From Papilionanthe hookeriana x Papilionanthe teres (taxonomy: Eukaryota; Streptophyta; Magnoliopsida; Asparagales; Orchidaceae), in contig CM040428.1 of NCBI GenBank assembly GCA_022702705.1, positions 115,490,183-115,554,182 on the forward strand: a stretch of DNA of 64,000 nt, written 5' to 3'. This document shows positions 46,752 through 58,565 of the stretch, one piece after another (the first letter of the stretch is position 1; every line of letters starts with the position of its first letter). The translations under genes and the position numbers were made by a program. Below the pieces are notes generated by a model that saw only the letters and a program-made list of their open reading frames with translations, made no database searches and was not told where the DNA came from.

Positions 46752-47660
46752 TTAGTATAGAGGTTTTGTAATCTTTGAAAAGTCTTTGATGTAACGCCTG
46801 TAGAATCCAGCATATCCTAAAAAGCTTCTAATTCCCCTTACATTTGTTGGGCAAGGTAAATTAGATATAACTTGAATTTTTGCAGGATCTACCTCCAAAC
46901 CTTTTTCTGAAATCCAATGTCCCAAAACAATTCCTCCTGCTACCATATATTGGCATTTTCCCAATTAAGGACCAAATTAGTTTCTTCACAGTGTTTTAGA
47001 ACTTTAGATAGATGTTCTAAACATAATTCAAACGAAATTTCAAACACTGAAAAGTCATCCAAAAAAACTTCAATCCCTTTTTAAATTAAATCACAAAAAA
47101 TAGCCATCATACATCTCTGAAATGTAGTAAGGGCATTACATAAACCAAATGGCATTCTTCTAAAAGCAAACGTACCATAAGGACTGGTAAACGTAGTTTT
47201 TTCTTGATCCTCAGGAGCAATTTGAATTTGGTGGAAATCAGTATATCCAACAAAAAACAAAAGTATTTATGCCCAGCTAGTCTATCCAACATTTGATCTA
47301 AAAAAGGGAGTGGAAAATGATCTTTCCTTGTGGCAAGGTTTAATTTTCTATAATCAATGCAAATTCACCACCCTGTAACTTGTCTTGTTGGTATTATTTC
47401 ATTTTTCTCATTAACAGTCACACTAACTCCTCCTTTCTTAGGAACATAGTGAAAAGGACTAACCCACGCACTATCTGAAATAGGGTAGATAATTCCAACA
47501 TCCAACCATTTTAAAATTTCTTTCTTAACAATGTCTTTCATGATAGGATTTAATCTCCTTTGGGTTCAGCCCGCGGTTTACAATTATCTTCCATAAGAAT
47601 TCTGTGCATACAAATTGAAGGATTGATTCCTTTAATATCAACAATTATCCATCTAAAGGC
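46752..47660 (-). pseudogene. pol: Athila reverse transcriptase (copy E), broken
   Basis: Segments in order: INPSICMHRILMEDNCKPR (47600), then a frameshift; AWVSPFHYVPKKGG and an ICIDYRKLN-type segment with a stop (47480-47350); FPLPFLDQMLDRLAGHKYF (47320); an MPFGL-type region (47150); VFLDDFSVF (near 47050), with Leu in the usual FMDD; and the thumb/connection VLGHWISEKGLEVDPAKIQ, RSFLGYAGFYRRYIKDFSKI (46964-46752). Frameshifts at about 47560 and 47230 and scattered stops inactivate it. The acidic linker upstream (47894-47700) is readable. Confidence 0.86.
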
Positions 47661-48059
47661 TTTCTTGTGCTTCTTTAAAATTTCAAGCAAACTCTCTTCT
47701 TCCTTTTCAGTTAATTTAGAGGAAATTATAACAGGCAAGGTTGAGGATTCACCTAAAAAAATATACTTCAAATGATTAGAAAGCATTTTTAGCTCAAGTT
47801 CAGGAGGTTTTTCAATTGATGGACCATAAGATTCATCTTTTTGAGTCATATCGAATAATTCAAAACTATCATGAACATACTTTAAATCTTCCACTTAAAA
47901 ATCTTCAGAATCAAATAACTCCTCTTCTTGCTTAAATTTCAATTCTTCTCTTTCAGCTTTCTCTTTATAAGTTGATTTGAAATGACATTCACGTAAATAT
48001 TCAATAACATCCATCCTATAACACTCATCTTCTTTGCCTCTAGCAAAATATTTCATCGA

Positions 48060-48530
48060 TTATGAAATATTAAATGTAACAGTCTGATCATTAACCCTCA
48101 TCGTTAATTCCCCTTTTTGCACATCTATTAAAGCTCTGCCTGTAGCTTGAAAAGGTCTCCCCAAAATTATGGGTATCACTTTATCTTCTTCCATATCTAA
48201 GACAATGAAATCAACAGGAAAAATAAATTGATCCACTTTTACTAAAACATTTTCTATAACTCTTTTAGGATATGTGATCGAACGATCTACTAATTGCAGA
48301 GTTACAGTAGTTGGGGTTATTTCTCCTAGTCCCAGTCTTTTGAATCTTGATAGACGCATAAGGTTAATGCTTGCACCCAAATCACAAAAAACTTTTCCAC
48401 AGAATATTTCTCTGATTGCACATGGAATTGTGAAACTACCAGGATCTTTAAGTTTTTCAGAATGTTTTTTCTGAATTATCGCACTGCACTCCTCACTAAG
48501 TGCAACAGTCTCATTTTCTTCAAACTTCCT
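48060..48530 (-). pseudogene. Athila aspartic protease domain (copy E)
   Basis: It contains a KLKDPGSFTIPCAI-like segment, then the active-site motif Asp-Leu-Gly-Ala-Ser followed by INLMRLSRFKRL (about 48390-48340). The conserved second half follows: VTLQLVDRSITYPK, VDQFIFPVDFIVLDMEEDKV, ILGRPFQATGRALIDVQKGE. Unlike copy B, the catalytic Asp is kept. A stop at 48060 separates it from the linker to RT. Confidence 0.85.
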
Positions 48531-50214
48531 CTATTTATTAAGAATATCCTTCATAAATGTCGCATAGCTTGGCATTTGTTCTAGGGCTTCAGCAAATGGA
48601 ATATTAATGGTAAGCTTCTTTAATATCTCTAAAAATTTTGAAAATTGCTTATCCAACTTTTGTTGATGAATTCTCTGAGGAAATGGAGGTGGTGGTTTTT
48701 CTAAATCAACCATATGTGGAGAAATACGTCTTTCAAAACCTTTTGGAGCGTCCTCTTTAGGTCTTTCAATCTCTTCTTTCTCTACTTCAGTTTCTTTTTG
48801 AACTCTTCCTTCCAATTCTTTTCCACTTCTCAGTTGAATTCCTTTTACTTAATCTTTACTCTTTTCTCTTAGATTCACTTCAGTATTACTTGGAAGCATT
48901 CCTTGGGATCTATTACTTAAGGCATTTTCAATTTGTCCCAATTGATTTTCAATATTTCTGATGGTTGCTCCTTGAATTTGTAATTGATTTTCTATATGTG
49001 ATACTACTTCTTCCATAGACAACTTCTTCACCTTATTTTGTAAAGCACTATTATAATTAAAGGATATGTTAATCTATTATTATTATTACCTTGGTTGTTC
49101 CAATTACCCAATGGGTTTACTTGGTGGTTTCCCCATTGTTGATTAACACAACCCTGATTATTGTTATTCCAGTTAAAATTTCGATGATTCTTCCAACCTG
49201 GGTTATAATAATTGGAATATGGGTTTTTAGGTTTACTTATAGCATTCACAGTTTCTAGTGAAGAATAAGAATCAACCATTTGGCCTAATGAATTTTCTTC
49301 AATCATGAGATTTGGCTGAGAAAAATTCATCCTAAATTGGTCTATCTTCCTTGATACAACAACTTGATTTGCTAACATTGTAAAAGCATCATTCTCATAA
49401 ACACTGGCTACCTTTTTAGGATTTAACCTTCCAGAAGGCCAAAGAAAATTATTAGTAGCCATTTCTTCAATGAAAGCATAAGCATCAGAAAATGGTTTAG
49501 ACATTAACGATCCACCAGCAGCAGCATCGATGATTGATCTAAGAGATCCAACTAATCTATTATAAAATGTTTGAATTATTAACCAATCTGGTATCGCATG
49601 ATGTGGACATTTCCTGAGGAGATCTTTAAATATTTCTCATGCGTCATATATAGATTCCCCTTCAAACTGACAAAAAGTTATATCATTTCTCAACTTAGCA
49701 GTCTTAGATGGTGGAAAATATTTAGCAAGGAGCTTTTGTGACAGTTCACCCCAAGTTCTTATTGATCCAGGTGGTAATGAATGTAACTATATTTTAGCTT
49801 TATCCCTTAGTAAGAAAGTAAAAAGTCTAAGTCTAATAGCATCTTCCGAAACACCATCATATTTAAAAGTAGCACACAACTCTAGAAAATTAGCAAGATG
49901 CAAAATAAGATCTTCAGTTGTTGCTCCCTCAAACTGATTATTAGACACCATTTAGATAATAGTAGGCTTAAGCTCAAAAGAATTAGCAGCTACATTAGGA
50001 TTTTGAATACTACCATGAAATTCATCTTTTGTATGGTTAACATAATCTCTTAAAGGTCTTAATTCTTGATGGATGCCTACATTTTGATTTTGATGATTTG
50101 CCATTTCTTGAATATTTTTAATTTTTTCAGTTTTTTTAAATTTTTTATTTTTCTTATAGTTCTTTCTAATTCATAATCATAAGACAGAAGTCCTTCCGAA
50201 CCTGAACTACGCAT
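48531..50214 (-). pseudogene. gag: Athila gag (copy E), broken
   Basis: The start at 50214 (MRSSGSEGLLSYDYELERTI) is followed by a frameshift in an A-rich run. The capsid-like part to about 49520 has stops. The part at 49504-49028 is continuous: MSKPFSDAYAFIEEMATNNF, KIDQFRMNFSQ and NPYSNYYNPGWKNHRNFNWN. Then come SMEEVVSHIENQLQIQGATI (49031-48849) and a Pro-rich end (EKPPPPFPQRIHQQKLDKQF, 48815-48531) leading into the protease. Confidence 0.87.
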
Positions 50215-50314
50215 ACAACAATAAAAAAAACAAAACACAACACACTAACAAAAACAAAGAAAAGTAAAAATTTAAAATTTCTTAATTCTCTTTAAAATGC
50301 AATTTAGTTGTTTT

Positions 50315-50404
50315 CGCCGACAACGGTGACAAAAACTTGATCCCCGATAAATATATGTGCTTACAAATATGATATGAAAATTGGCAACGGCACCAAAAAC
50401 TTGG
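50315..50404 (-). other. Degenerate, apparently duplicated PBS region (copy E)
   Basis: cgccgacaacggtgacaaaaacttga (from about 50315) and ttggcaacggcaccaaaaac (50381-50400) both resemble the PBS plus LTR edge of copies A and B. A short duplication or template switch at the LTR edge is likely. Confidence 0.6.
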
Positions 50405-51731
50405 GCCGCGATATATATGTGCGCCAAAAGCTTGACTCCACACTAAATATATTTGTTAATGATTTAGATATGAAAATTATGATTTTTATAGTATGGGATA
50501 CTAGACAAGTATACGTATCATTTATCAAGTAATATAGGAATTTCTAATTAAGCCCCGAGATATCGAACCCAAAGAAAAAATGTAAAATCTTTAAAGAAAT
50601 CAAAAAATTATCTTTTTACTTTTTTTTATGGCTTTTGAAAGTATGTATTGATTTTGAAAAGTTTTGAAAGGTGATATGTCTTTTAAAATTTTCTTAATAA
50701 AATGTTAAGCAAGAAATTAAAATTATAATAACTGATAACACTGTATGTAAAATACTATTAGCTAGAATATCTTTTTCTTTCCTTTTATGAAGTAGTAATA
50801 ATTATTAAAGTATTGTTGTGGAAGTTTTAAAATTTTGTTGTGACAGATAGAATCAACTGTGTTCTTTACCCTTACTTGGTTCTATAAAGAACATAGGTTA
50901 ATTTGCAAATTTTATCATTTTGAACATGGTTAGGCAGGGAAGATACCAGTCTCTCACTCTAGAGTTCCCTCGATTCCCACCACCTGAGGGCTAACTTCTC
51001 ATAACAAAACTCAAAAATTCAAACCAAATTAGGAAGTTTTAACCTGTCATTCTAAAATCCTCTAATTTTACTCCCTTCCATATATCTTCTAATATTACAT
51101 TCAATTATATGGACTACAATTCTCACCCATATAATTTCATGTGATTCTTACTAACTTTTATGAGACAATACCGCATTGGATCTTACATAATCTCAAGAAA
51201 TTCTACAAATTAACAGACCAAATTAAGAAGTAAACAAAGTTTTTAAAATCAATCTTCACAACTTCTTCCAACTTTTAAATACTTATACTTTCCACAACAA
51301 TTCTCTATAAATTAAATACTTCTCCATTTAAGAAAGAAAAAGATAAAGTAAACTACTCAGAATGCATTGAGAAAATATAAAAACATATTTATTTGAAATT
51401 TAAAACCATAAGAAAAACAACAAACAGAAACAAGTATTTATAAAAAAAAAACTAAATGTAAGAACAAAAGTAAACACTTATCTGAAAATTCTCTCCACAA
51501 GACTCAGCAAGTTCCTCTGAAACTTTAACTCTTCACTAAACTACTCCTCAGAGCGGATCTCCCAACTATGATGACTCAGAATAACTTCAGACTTCAATAA
51601 AAACTAAACTAAAAAGAAAGAAAGAAGTGGGAAGAAGAAGACTTCACTCCGACCCTTTTCTCCTTTCTACTCTCTACTCCTACTCCTAATTAAAACTAAA
51701 ATAAAAACTCTATAAAAATGCAATGGAAGAA

Positions 51732-51736
51732 CCCTT
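51732..51736. repeat. Target site duplication CCCTT (left) of solo LTR S
   Basis: CCCTT precedes TGTTGACC. The same five bases follow the LTR end at 58105-58109. The uninterrupted site is visible in copy A (agaacccttcaaaatgc near 2437). Confidence 0.92.
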
Positions 51737-52110
51737 TGTTGACCTCATTTTTATAATGAGTCAATACCTTTTGACCTAAAAAGTCAACTTTGGTTAAAAT
51801 GGTCAAACCAGAACCAATGACCAACCCTGTTGATCTCATAAGTCACCCTTTTGACCTAAAAAGTCAACTTTGGTCAAAATGGTCAAACCAGACCCAATGA
51901 CCAACCTTGTTGACCCCATAGGTCACCCTTTTGACCTAAAAAGTCAATGTTGGTCAAAATTCTCAAACCAGACCCAATGACCAACCGTGTTGACCCCATA
52001 GGTCACCCTTTTGACATAAAAAGTCAACTTTGGCAAAATGACCAAACTAGACCCAATGACCAAACCTGTTAACCCCATAGGTCAACCCTTTGACCCAATG
52101 ACATGTTTAA
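51737..52110 (+). repeat. 80-bp tandem array rich in TTGACC/GGTCAA (S)
   Basis: Units start at 51738, 51829, 51909, 51989 and 52068 with gttgacc(t/c)ca. The unit start equals the LTR terminus itself. Each unit holds about four to five W-box-type cores (TTGACC, GGTCAA or AGTCAA). Confidence 0.88.
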
Positions 52111-53099
52111 AACCCCACAATGATAAAATCACAAATATTGTGATCAAATCAACCATGGCAAAGTTGAAAAAGGTTACATTGGACATCTTGAAATTAAATT
52201 GATCAATTTAGGCTGACTTGGGTCAACCTAAATCAAAATTGGTCAATTATCTATTTTAATCAAAATAGGTAAAAAATGAAATAAAAACAAAAAAATTAAT
52301 CAAATAATTAATTTCAAAATTATTTTGATTAATTAAATAATTAAATGATTTAATTTTCAGTATTTTAATTAAATGACATAATTAATTAAAATGAAAATTA
52401 AATTAAAATCATAAAATGACAAAATTAAATAAAACTAATAAAATTAATCAATTAATTAATTTGAAATTATATTCAATTAATAAATTGATTAATGAAATAA
52501 TTTTCAACAATTTTTAATAACAGAATTAATTAAAATTGAAATGACACATGGCCTTCCCATAATTAATCAAAGTTAAAACTAAATTAAACACATCATAAGA
52601 CATAATTAACACATGACAAAACTTAGCTTAAATTATGACTAACCATGGGTAAACTCCCATCATGGTGAATAAAATGAGGTGGCTCTTTCTCCTTCATTCT
52701 AAGTCATGACTCACCTCTACTCAACAATGAGTTGGCAGGCCAACACTAAGGCATATTTCCCACCTCCTAAACTAACCAATGGGAAGGGAACAAAGCTTAA
52801 ACTCCACTCCTCACCATGGTTAAATGAAATCATGAGGGGAAAACATATGTGTCACCATTTGCCAAAGCTAATGGGTGACTTGTAAGCTCATGAGGAAGAG
52901 AAATTACAGCTCATTTCAAAGAGCTAAACCACCTCATGCATGATCCAATGGAAAGGAGCCAAAACAATGAGCTCATGATGGAGAACTTTGGAGAGACACC
53001 CATAGTTATCCCCTCAGCTGAAATTTTATCTTCAATTCATTAATAGGGAAGATAACAACTCCCCTTACAGCCTAAGCCAAGCCATGGCCTCCCCATGGC

Positions 53100-53108
53100 T
53101 ATAAATAA
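53100..53108 (+). promoter_or_regulatory. TATA box of solo LTR S
   Basis: TATAAATAA follows gccatggcctccccatggc, matching the L1 promoter at 28831. Confidence 0.75.
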
Positions 53109-54349
53109 GGCCATACCCGAGCCTTACTAAGAAGAAGAAAAAAATTTAGTGAGACCTATAGGCTGCTCAAATCTTCTGGCTCCCAACACAAAACTCTTTC
53201 TAAGAGTCTTAGCAATCCATTTTGATCAAACCCACAATCGAGCCAATTTGATCAAAATTTAAAAACAGCCAAAACCAGCCACCATCATAAAATTCTCCTC
53301 TGAGGCCGACTTTTAAACCAAATTGGTGCAGAAACAATCTTCCTCTAGAGTCTTAGAAGACAACTACAAGGTCTGATCAAGCTTGATTTACTTGTGGCAA
53401 AAGTATAAAATTATTTTTCTTAAAATAATTCATATTTTTGAAATATCATGTGTTATACTAGCCCAGAAATGTTGCATCGCAGTATGGATATATTCTACAT
53501 GTTTAGATGATTCCATAGGTTCAAAAATCACTCAATTTCACTAAGAAATGAGTGAGATATTAACATTTGAAGTTTAACGGTTATGAATATTTCTGGAATT
53601 AAAATGGATTTATCACTGCCGTCCGTTCCCGTGTTTTGGAACAGACGGCGCTGATCAAACCGCGCGGTGTCCGCTGTTCGGCCTCCCGCAGCGGATTTTC
53701 CCGCTCTTCGACAGATCCGAGGACACGCGTCGGCGTAGGATCACTTTGGCGGTGGGAAATTGGTTAAAAATCTGTTTTAACCTTCAAACAATCGAAAATT
53801 CATAACTTTTTAAATATAAATCACAAAAATATAACAAAAATACCTCTGGAAAAAGCAAAATGAGAAGAAAATTATGAAATAAAAATCATAATTTTATTCC
53901 CATTTTTTAATTTTTAAATAATTAAATACTCTCTGGAGTATTTTAATTATTAAAAATTATTTATAAATCAAAAAATATGAAACTTTGAGGCATTTATCTT
54001 TATGCTCTTAGGAATGTTTCATGATTTTTCCTAGAACAGAAAACATGTCTAGGACACTTTTTTCTAATTTTCAAGTCATTTTGTAATTATTTCAAATAAA
54101 TAATTATAAAAAATGAAAATTAAGAAAAATACAATAAAAATGGTTAGAAATGTTAGGGCAACAGAAAATAACCCTAAGAAAATCATTTCTTTGTCATAAA
54201 AATAATTTTGAATAATAAGTTAAAATTTAGGACTAAAATTCTTTATTAATTAAATAATTTTAATCCTAAAAATCACCTTTTCATAAACTTAGCTTATTTC
54301 CTTCAAAAATCTAAGTTTGAAATGAATCTAGTCTATGTTAGGCTAATGG

Positions 54350-55190
54350 CAAATAATTAATTAAGTCTAAAATGAGAAAATTAGACTTATTTAGGTTTAA
54401 AACATCATTTAAACCTATTAATCCTTAAGCTTAATCAATTAAGTCTAAAATGACAAAATTAGACTTAATTAGGTTTAAAACATCATTTAAACCTATTAAA
54501 CCTTAAGCTTAATCAAATAAGTCTAAAATGACAAAATTAGACTTAATTAGGTTTAAAACATCATTTAAACCTATTAAACCTTAAGCTTAATCAATTAAGT
54601 CTAAAATGACAAAATTAGACTTAATTAGGTTTAAACATCATTTAAACCTATTAAACCTTAAGCATAATCAATTAAGTCTAAAATGACAAAATTATACTTA
54701 ATTAGGTTTAAAACATCATTTAAACCAATTAAACCTTAAGCTTAATCAATTAAGTCTAAAATGACAAAATTAGACTTAATTAGGTTTAAAACATCATTTA
54801 AACCTATTAAACCTTAAGCATAATTAATTAAGTCTAAAATGACAAAATTAGACTTAATTAGATTTAAAACATCATTTAAACCTATTTGATTAAGTCTAAA
54901 ATGACAAACTTAGACTTAATTAGGTTCAAAACGTCATTTAAACATATTTAACTAAATTTAAACCTTAAGCTTAATCAATTAAGTCTAAAATGAAAAAATT
55001 AGACTTAATTAGATTTAAAACATCATTTAAACCTAATTAATTAAGTCTAAAATGACAAACTTAGACTTAATTAGGTTTAAAATGTCGTTTAAACCTATTG
55101 AACTAAATTTAAACCTTAAGCTTAATTAATTTAGTCTAAAATGACAAAATTAGACTTAATTAGGTTTAAAACATCTTTTAATCTTATTTA
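54350..55190 (+). repeat. Dyad-rich tandem array in S, first type
   Basis: There are about eleven units of 60-90 bp. Each typical unit carries two perfect dyads: AATTAAGTCTAA/TTAGACTTAATT (for example 54437-54448 with 54459-54470) and AGGTTTAAA/TTTAAACCT (54471-54479 with 54486-54494). Confidence 0.92.
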
Positions 55191-56220
55191 ATTAAAGTTA
55201 AACCTTTATTACATTAAATTTAATCAATCATAAACCCTAATAAGGTCTAACCCATTAGACCTAATTAAACTATTAAGTCTTAACTAAATTAGACTTAATC
55301 AAACCTAAACCCTAATTAGGTCTAACCCATTAGACCTAATGAAACTATTAAGTCTTAACTAAATTAGACTTAATCAAATCTAAACCCTAATTATGTCTAA
55401 CACATTAGACCTAATTAAATCAATTAAACCTTACCTAAATTAGGTTTAATTAACCTTAAACAATTAGACTTAACCCATATTAAGTCTAATTAATCAATTA
55501 ACCTTAAACAATTAGACTAACCCATATTAAGTCTAATTAAATCAATTAAACCTGACCTAAATTAGGTTTAATTAACTTTAAACAAATTAGACTTAACCCA
55601 TATTAAGTCTAAATAATCAATTAAACCTTACCTAAATTAGGTTTAATTAACCTTAAACAATTAAACTTAACCCATATTAAGTTTAATTAATCAATTAACC
55701 TTAAACAATTAGACTTAACTTATATTAAGTCTAATTAAATCAATTAAACCTTACCTAAATTAAGTTTAATTAACCTTAAACAATTAGACTTAACCCATAT
55801 TAAGTCTAATTAAATCAATTAAACCTTATCTAAATTAGGTTTAATTAACCTTAAATAATTAGACTTAACCCATATTAAGTCTAATTAAATCAATTAAACC
55901 TTACCTAAATTAGGTTTAATTAACCTTAAACAATTAGATTTAACCCATAAATTAAACCTTACCTAAATTTGGTTTAATTAACCTTAAACAAATTAGACTT
56001 AACCCATATTAAGTCTAATTAATCAATTAAACCTTGCCTAAATTAGGTTTAATTAACCTTAAACAATTAGACTTAACCCATATTAAGTTTAATTAATCAA
56101 TTAAACCTTGGCTAAATTAGGTTTAATTAACCTTAAACAAGTCTAATTAAGTCATTAAACCTTACCTAAATTAGGTTTAATTAACCTTAATCAATCAAAC
56201 TTAACCCATATTAAATCTAA
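55190..56220 (+). repeat. Dyad-rich tandem array in S, second type
   Basis: Units of about 70-80 bp have acctaaattaggtttaatt and gacttaacccatattaagtct words. Both halves are self-complementary in pairs. Confidence 0.88.
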
Positions 56221-57480
56221 TATAACCTGAATACAACCTAACTTGAACACAAGTTAACTTAAACCTTACGTTCAACTTATATTGAATCTAACATAACCTA
56301 AACCTAACTTAAGTCTGACCTACATTAGACTTAAGTCAAACCAAACTTAGGTTCAACCTGACATTAATTTAAGTCAAACCTAAACCTGAACTTAAGTCTA
56401 ACCCATATCAGACTTAAGTCAAAATCAAACTTAGGATCAACCCGACATGAACGTAAGTCTAACCCAAACTTAATCTTAACTCAAGACTCAACCCATATTG
56501 AACTCAAACCAACTTTAAGTATAGGTTCAACTTAACTTGAACATAACTTAAGTCAAACATTAACGTAAAACCAAATCATATTGAACTTTTAACTTAACTT
56601 AATTCAAACCTAAATTCAACATAAAATTTTAATTAAGTCTAACATATTAGACTTAACCATTAATTAATTGAGATTTAAATCAACAAACCTTGATTAAGTC
56701 TAATTCATTAATATCTCAATAAACTACAGCTAAATAGACTTAATTAAAACTTAAAGTCTTATCTAAAAAGGACATAGATGGTCAGTAATTCTAATTAAGT
56801 CTAATTTATTAGACTTGATTAACCTTTAAGTCCTAATTAAACAAGGCTTAAAACTTAATCAAGTCTATTCTAAACTAACCTTTTAACTTGAAGTTCAGAC
56901 AGACATGAACTCAAGTTAATTAGATTCAATCAACATTGAATTTAACTTAGGTTCAACCAGACATGAACCCAAGTTAGTTCAATCACTATTGAATCTAACT
57001 TCCAACTTTTTAACTTAAGTTCAGATTGACATGAACTTAAGTAGATTTAATCAATATTGAATCTAATTTAGGTTCAACCAGACATGAATCCAAGTTAGTT
57101 CAATCAATATTGAATCTAACTTCCAACCTTTTAACTTAAGTTCAGACAGATATGAACTCAAGTTAATCTAACCCAACTTTCAACTCGAATTCAAACAGAC
57201 ATGAATTCAAAATTTAAGTTTAAACTTAAATCACGACATAAATTCAACATTTCAAACCAAAATCGACATAAATTCGATATTTTAAATAAAAATTCAACAT
57301 AATCAATATAAATTTGATATTTCAAACAAAATTTGACTTAATCAACATTTCAAACATAAATCAACATAACCGACATAAAATTGACAATTCAAATATAAAT
57401 TTGACAAATATCGATATTAAATGAAATTAATCCAATATTTCGACAAAATTAAACATTAATCAATATAATTTGACATAAAC
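56220..57480 (+). repeat. Further short-repeat region of S
   Basis: Diverged repeats of aacttaggttcaacc / gacatgaacccaagtt type (56900-57200) give 12-bp near-perfect dyads. They are followed by 25-30-bp cgacataaattcgatattt-like repeats (57230-57480). No gene. Confidence 0.75.
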
Positions 57481-58104
57481 CGACATCCAGGACATGTTAA
57501 ATCAAAACATCCTACAAAATTCTAAGGCAATGAACATGATATTATTTTTTGACAATCTTTTCTTTGCAGGGTAAAGACAAAAAGTTTCGTTTATATTTTC
57601 TTTCCATGTTATAGGATGTGCTAACTCTGTTTTACAGGATGACATTCTGGACAAACCAAAACAAAACTTTTAAGATAACGACATGAAAAACAAAATCAAA
57701 ACTTTAAAATAATAAATATGACATGACATTTAGGAGTGATAGTGGGTACATCTCTCCTTAAAAATAAAATTTTAGAAATTAAATGATTGACATTAATCAT
57801 AATTTTTCTTGAACATCTAAAAATTATTTAAGTTGTAATTTACTATAGAAGCTTGCTTTTATAGGAGATCCAAAAGAACCCACAATAGAAATATCTGGTT
57901 TTCCATGATTTTCTTTATATGAAAATTCTAGGATATATTATTCTAGGATATTTTTCTATAAGGATTGTCATAAACATCCTTTTCTACTATTAGCCCTAAA
58001 TTCCTCAAATCTTTCATGGGATTTATAGGAATAAAATTAGGCTAATATTAGATGGAGACTCCTCAATATCGACATTCCACACCAATCTCTTCTCGTTGTC
58101 ACCA

Positions 58105-58109
58105 CCCTT
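58105..58109. repeat. Target site duplication CCCTT (right) of solo LTR S
   Basis: It follows the CA end at 58103-58104 and is identical to 51732-51736. Confidence 0.92.
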
Positions 58110-58342
58110 CAAAATGCAAAGAAAAGGCTCGTTAATCTTTCCTAAGATTCTCTTTAAATAGTAAACCAAAAGGTGCCTTGGTGTCTCTTGAAAATGTGTC
58201 TAGATTCAATGTATCAACCAAAGAATGCACCCCTTCATTCAAACTTGCCGCCTAAAGGAAGTTATGGAAGTTACCACCAAGAGTTGCATCCCATCCCCTT
58301 TGAAATTGGCGCCAAATTCATTTAAATTTCAATTTTTAACTG

Positions 58343-58380
58343 TGGCGGCTAAGCGCCAGCCCAGCGGCGCTTAGCTGCTA
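58343..58380. other. GC-rich hairpin in the LTR of E
   Basis: The left arm TGGCGGCTAAGCGCC is unchanged relative to the A copy. The right arm GGCGCTTAGCTGCTA has two C-to-T changes, both of which leave G-U pairs in a plus-strand RNA. Confidence 0.85.
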
Positions 58381-58565
58381 GTGCCAAATTTTTATTTTTC
58401 ATCTTTTTTTGCTCCAAATTTGATCCAATTTTGTTCCTTTCATCATGACCATCCATTTTCATCATACCTGCAAGAAAAACACAAATTACCTTCCATTAAA
58501 GTGCAATATCATTAAAAATAGATATAAAAATGTGCATAAAAATACTATATATTTTAGGTGTATCA

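Larger units (their letters stand above)
51737..58104 (+). repeat. Solo Tat-type LTR (S), 6368 bp
   Basis: It starts TGTTGACCTCA, ends GTTGTCACCA, is flanked by CCCTT repeats, and has no internal coding region, so it is a solo LTR left by recombination between the two LTRs of one element. The internal order is TTGACC array, AT-rich part, TATA box (53100), GC-rich block (53620-53750), AT-rich part, dyad arrays (54350-57200), short GACATAAATTC-type repeats (57200-57480), and the late module with gcttgcttttatagg (57850). It is unusually long for an LTR. Confidence 0.93.
42812..58565 (-). mobile_element. Athila-like LTR retrotransposon copy E
   Basis: The order on the minus strand is 5' LTR (50338-58565, split by solo LTR S), PBS region, gag, protease, RT, RNase H, integrase, conserved post-pol block, small coiled-coil ORF, and the N-terminus of the plant transposon-protein ORF. 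Its 3' LTR is absent: the left edge at about 42812 meets an Athila LTR scrap of opposite orientation. Of the Athila copies, its coding parts are the best preserved. On the right it ends GGTGTATCA at 58565, and copy F follows at once. Confidence 0.85.
50338..58565 (-). repeat. 5' LTR of copy E, split by a solo LTR
   Basis: 50338-51736 and 58105-58565 together make about 1.86 kb, aligning with the LTR of copy A (1087-2959). The two parts join at CCCTT. The left edge is uncertain because of the duplicated PBS region. Confidence 0.87.
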
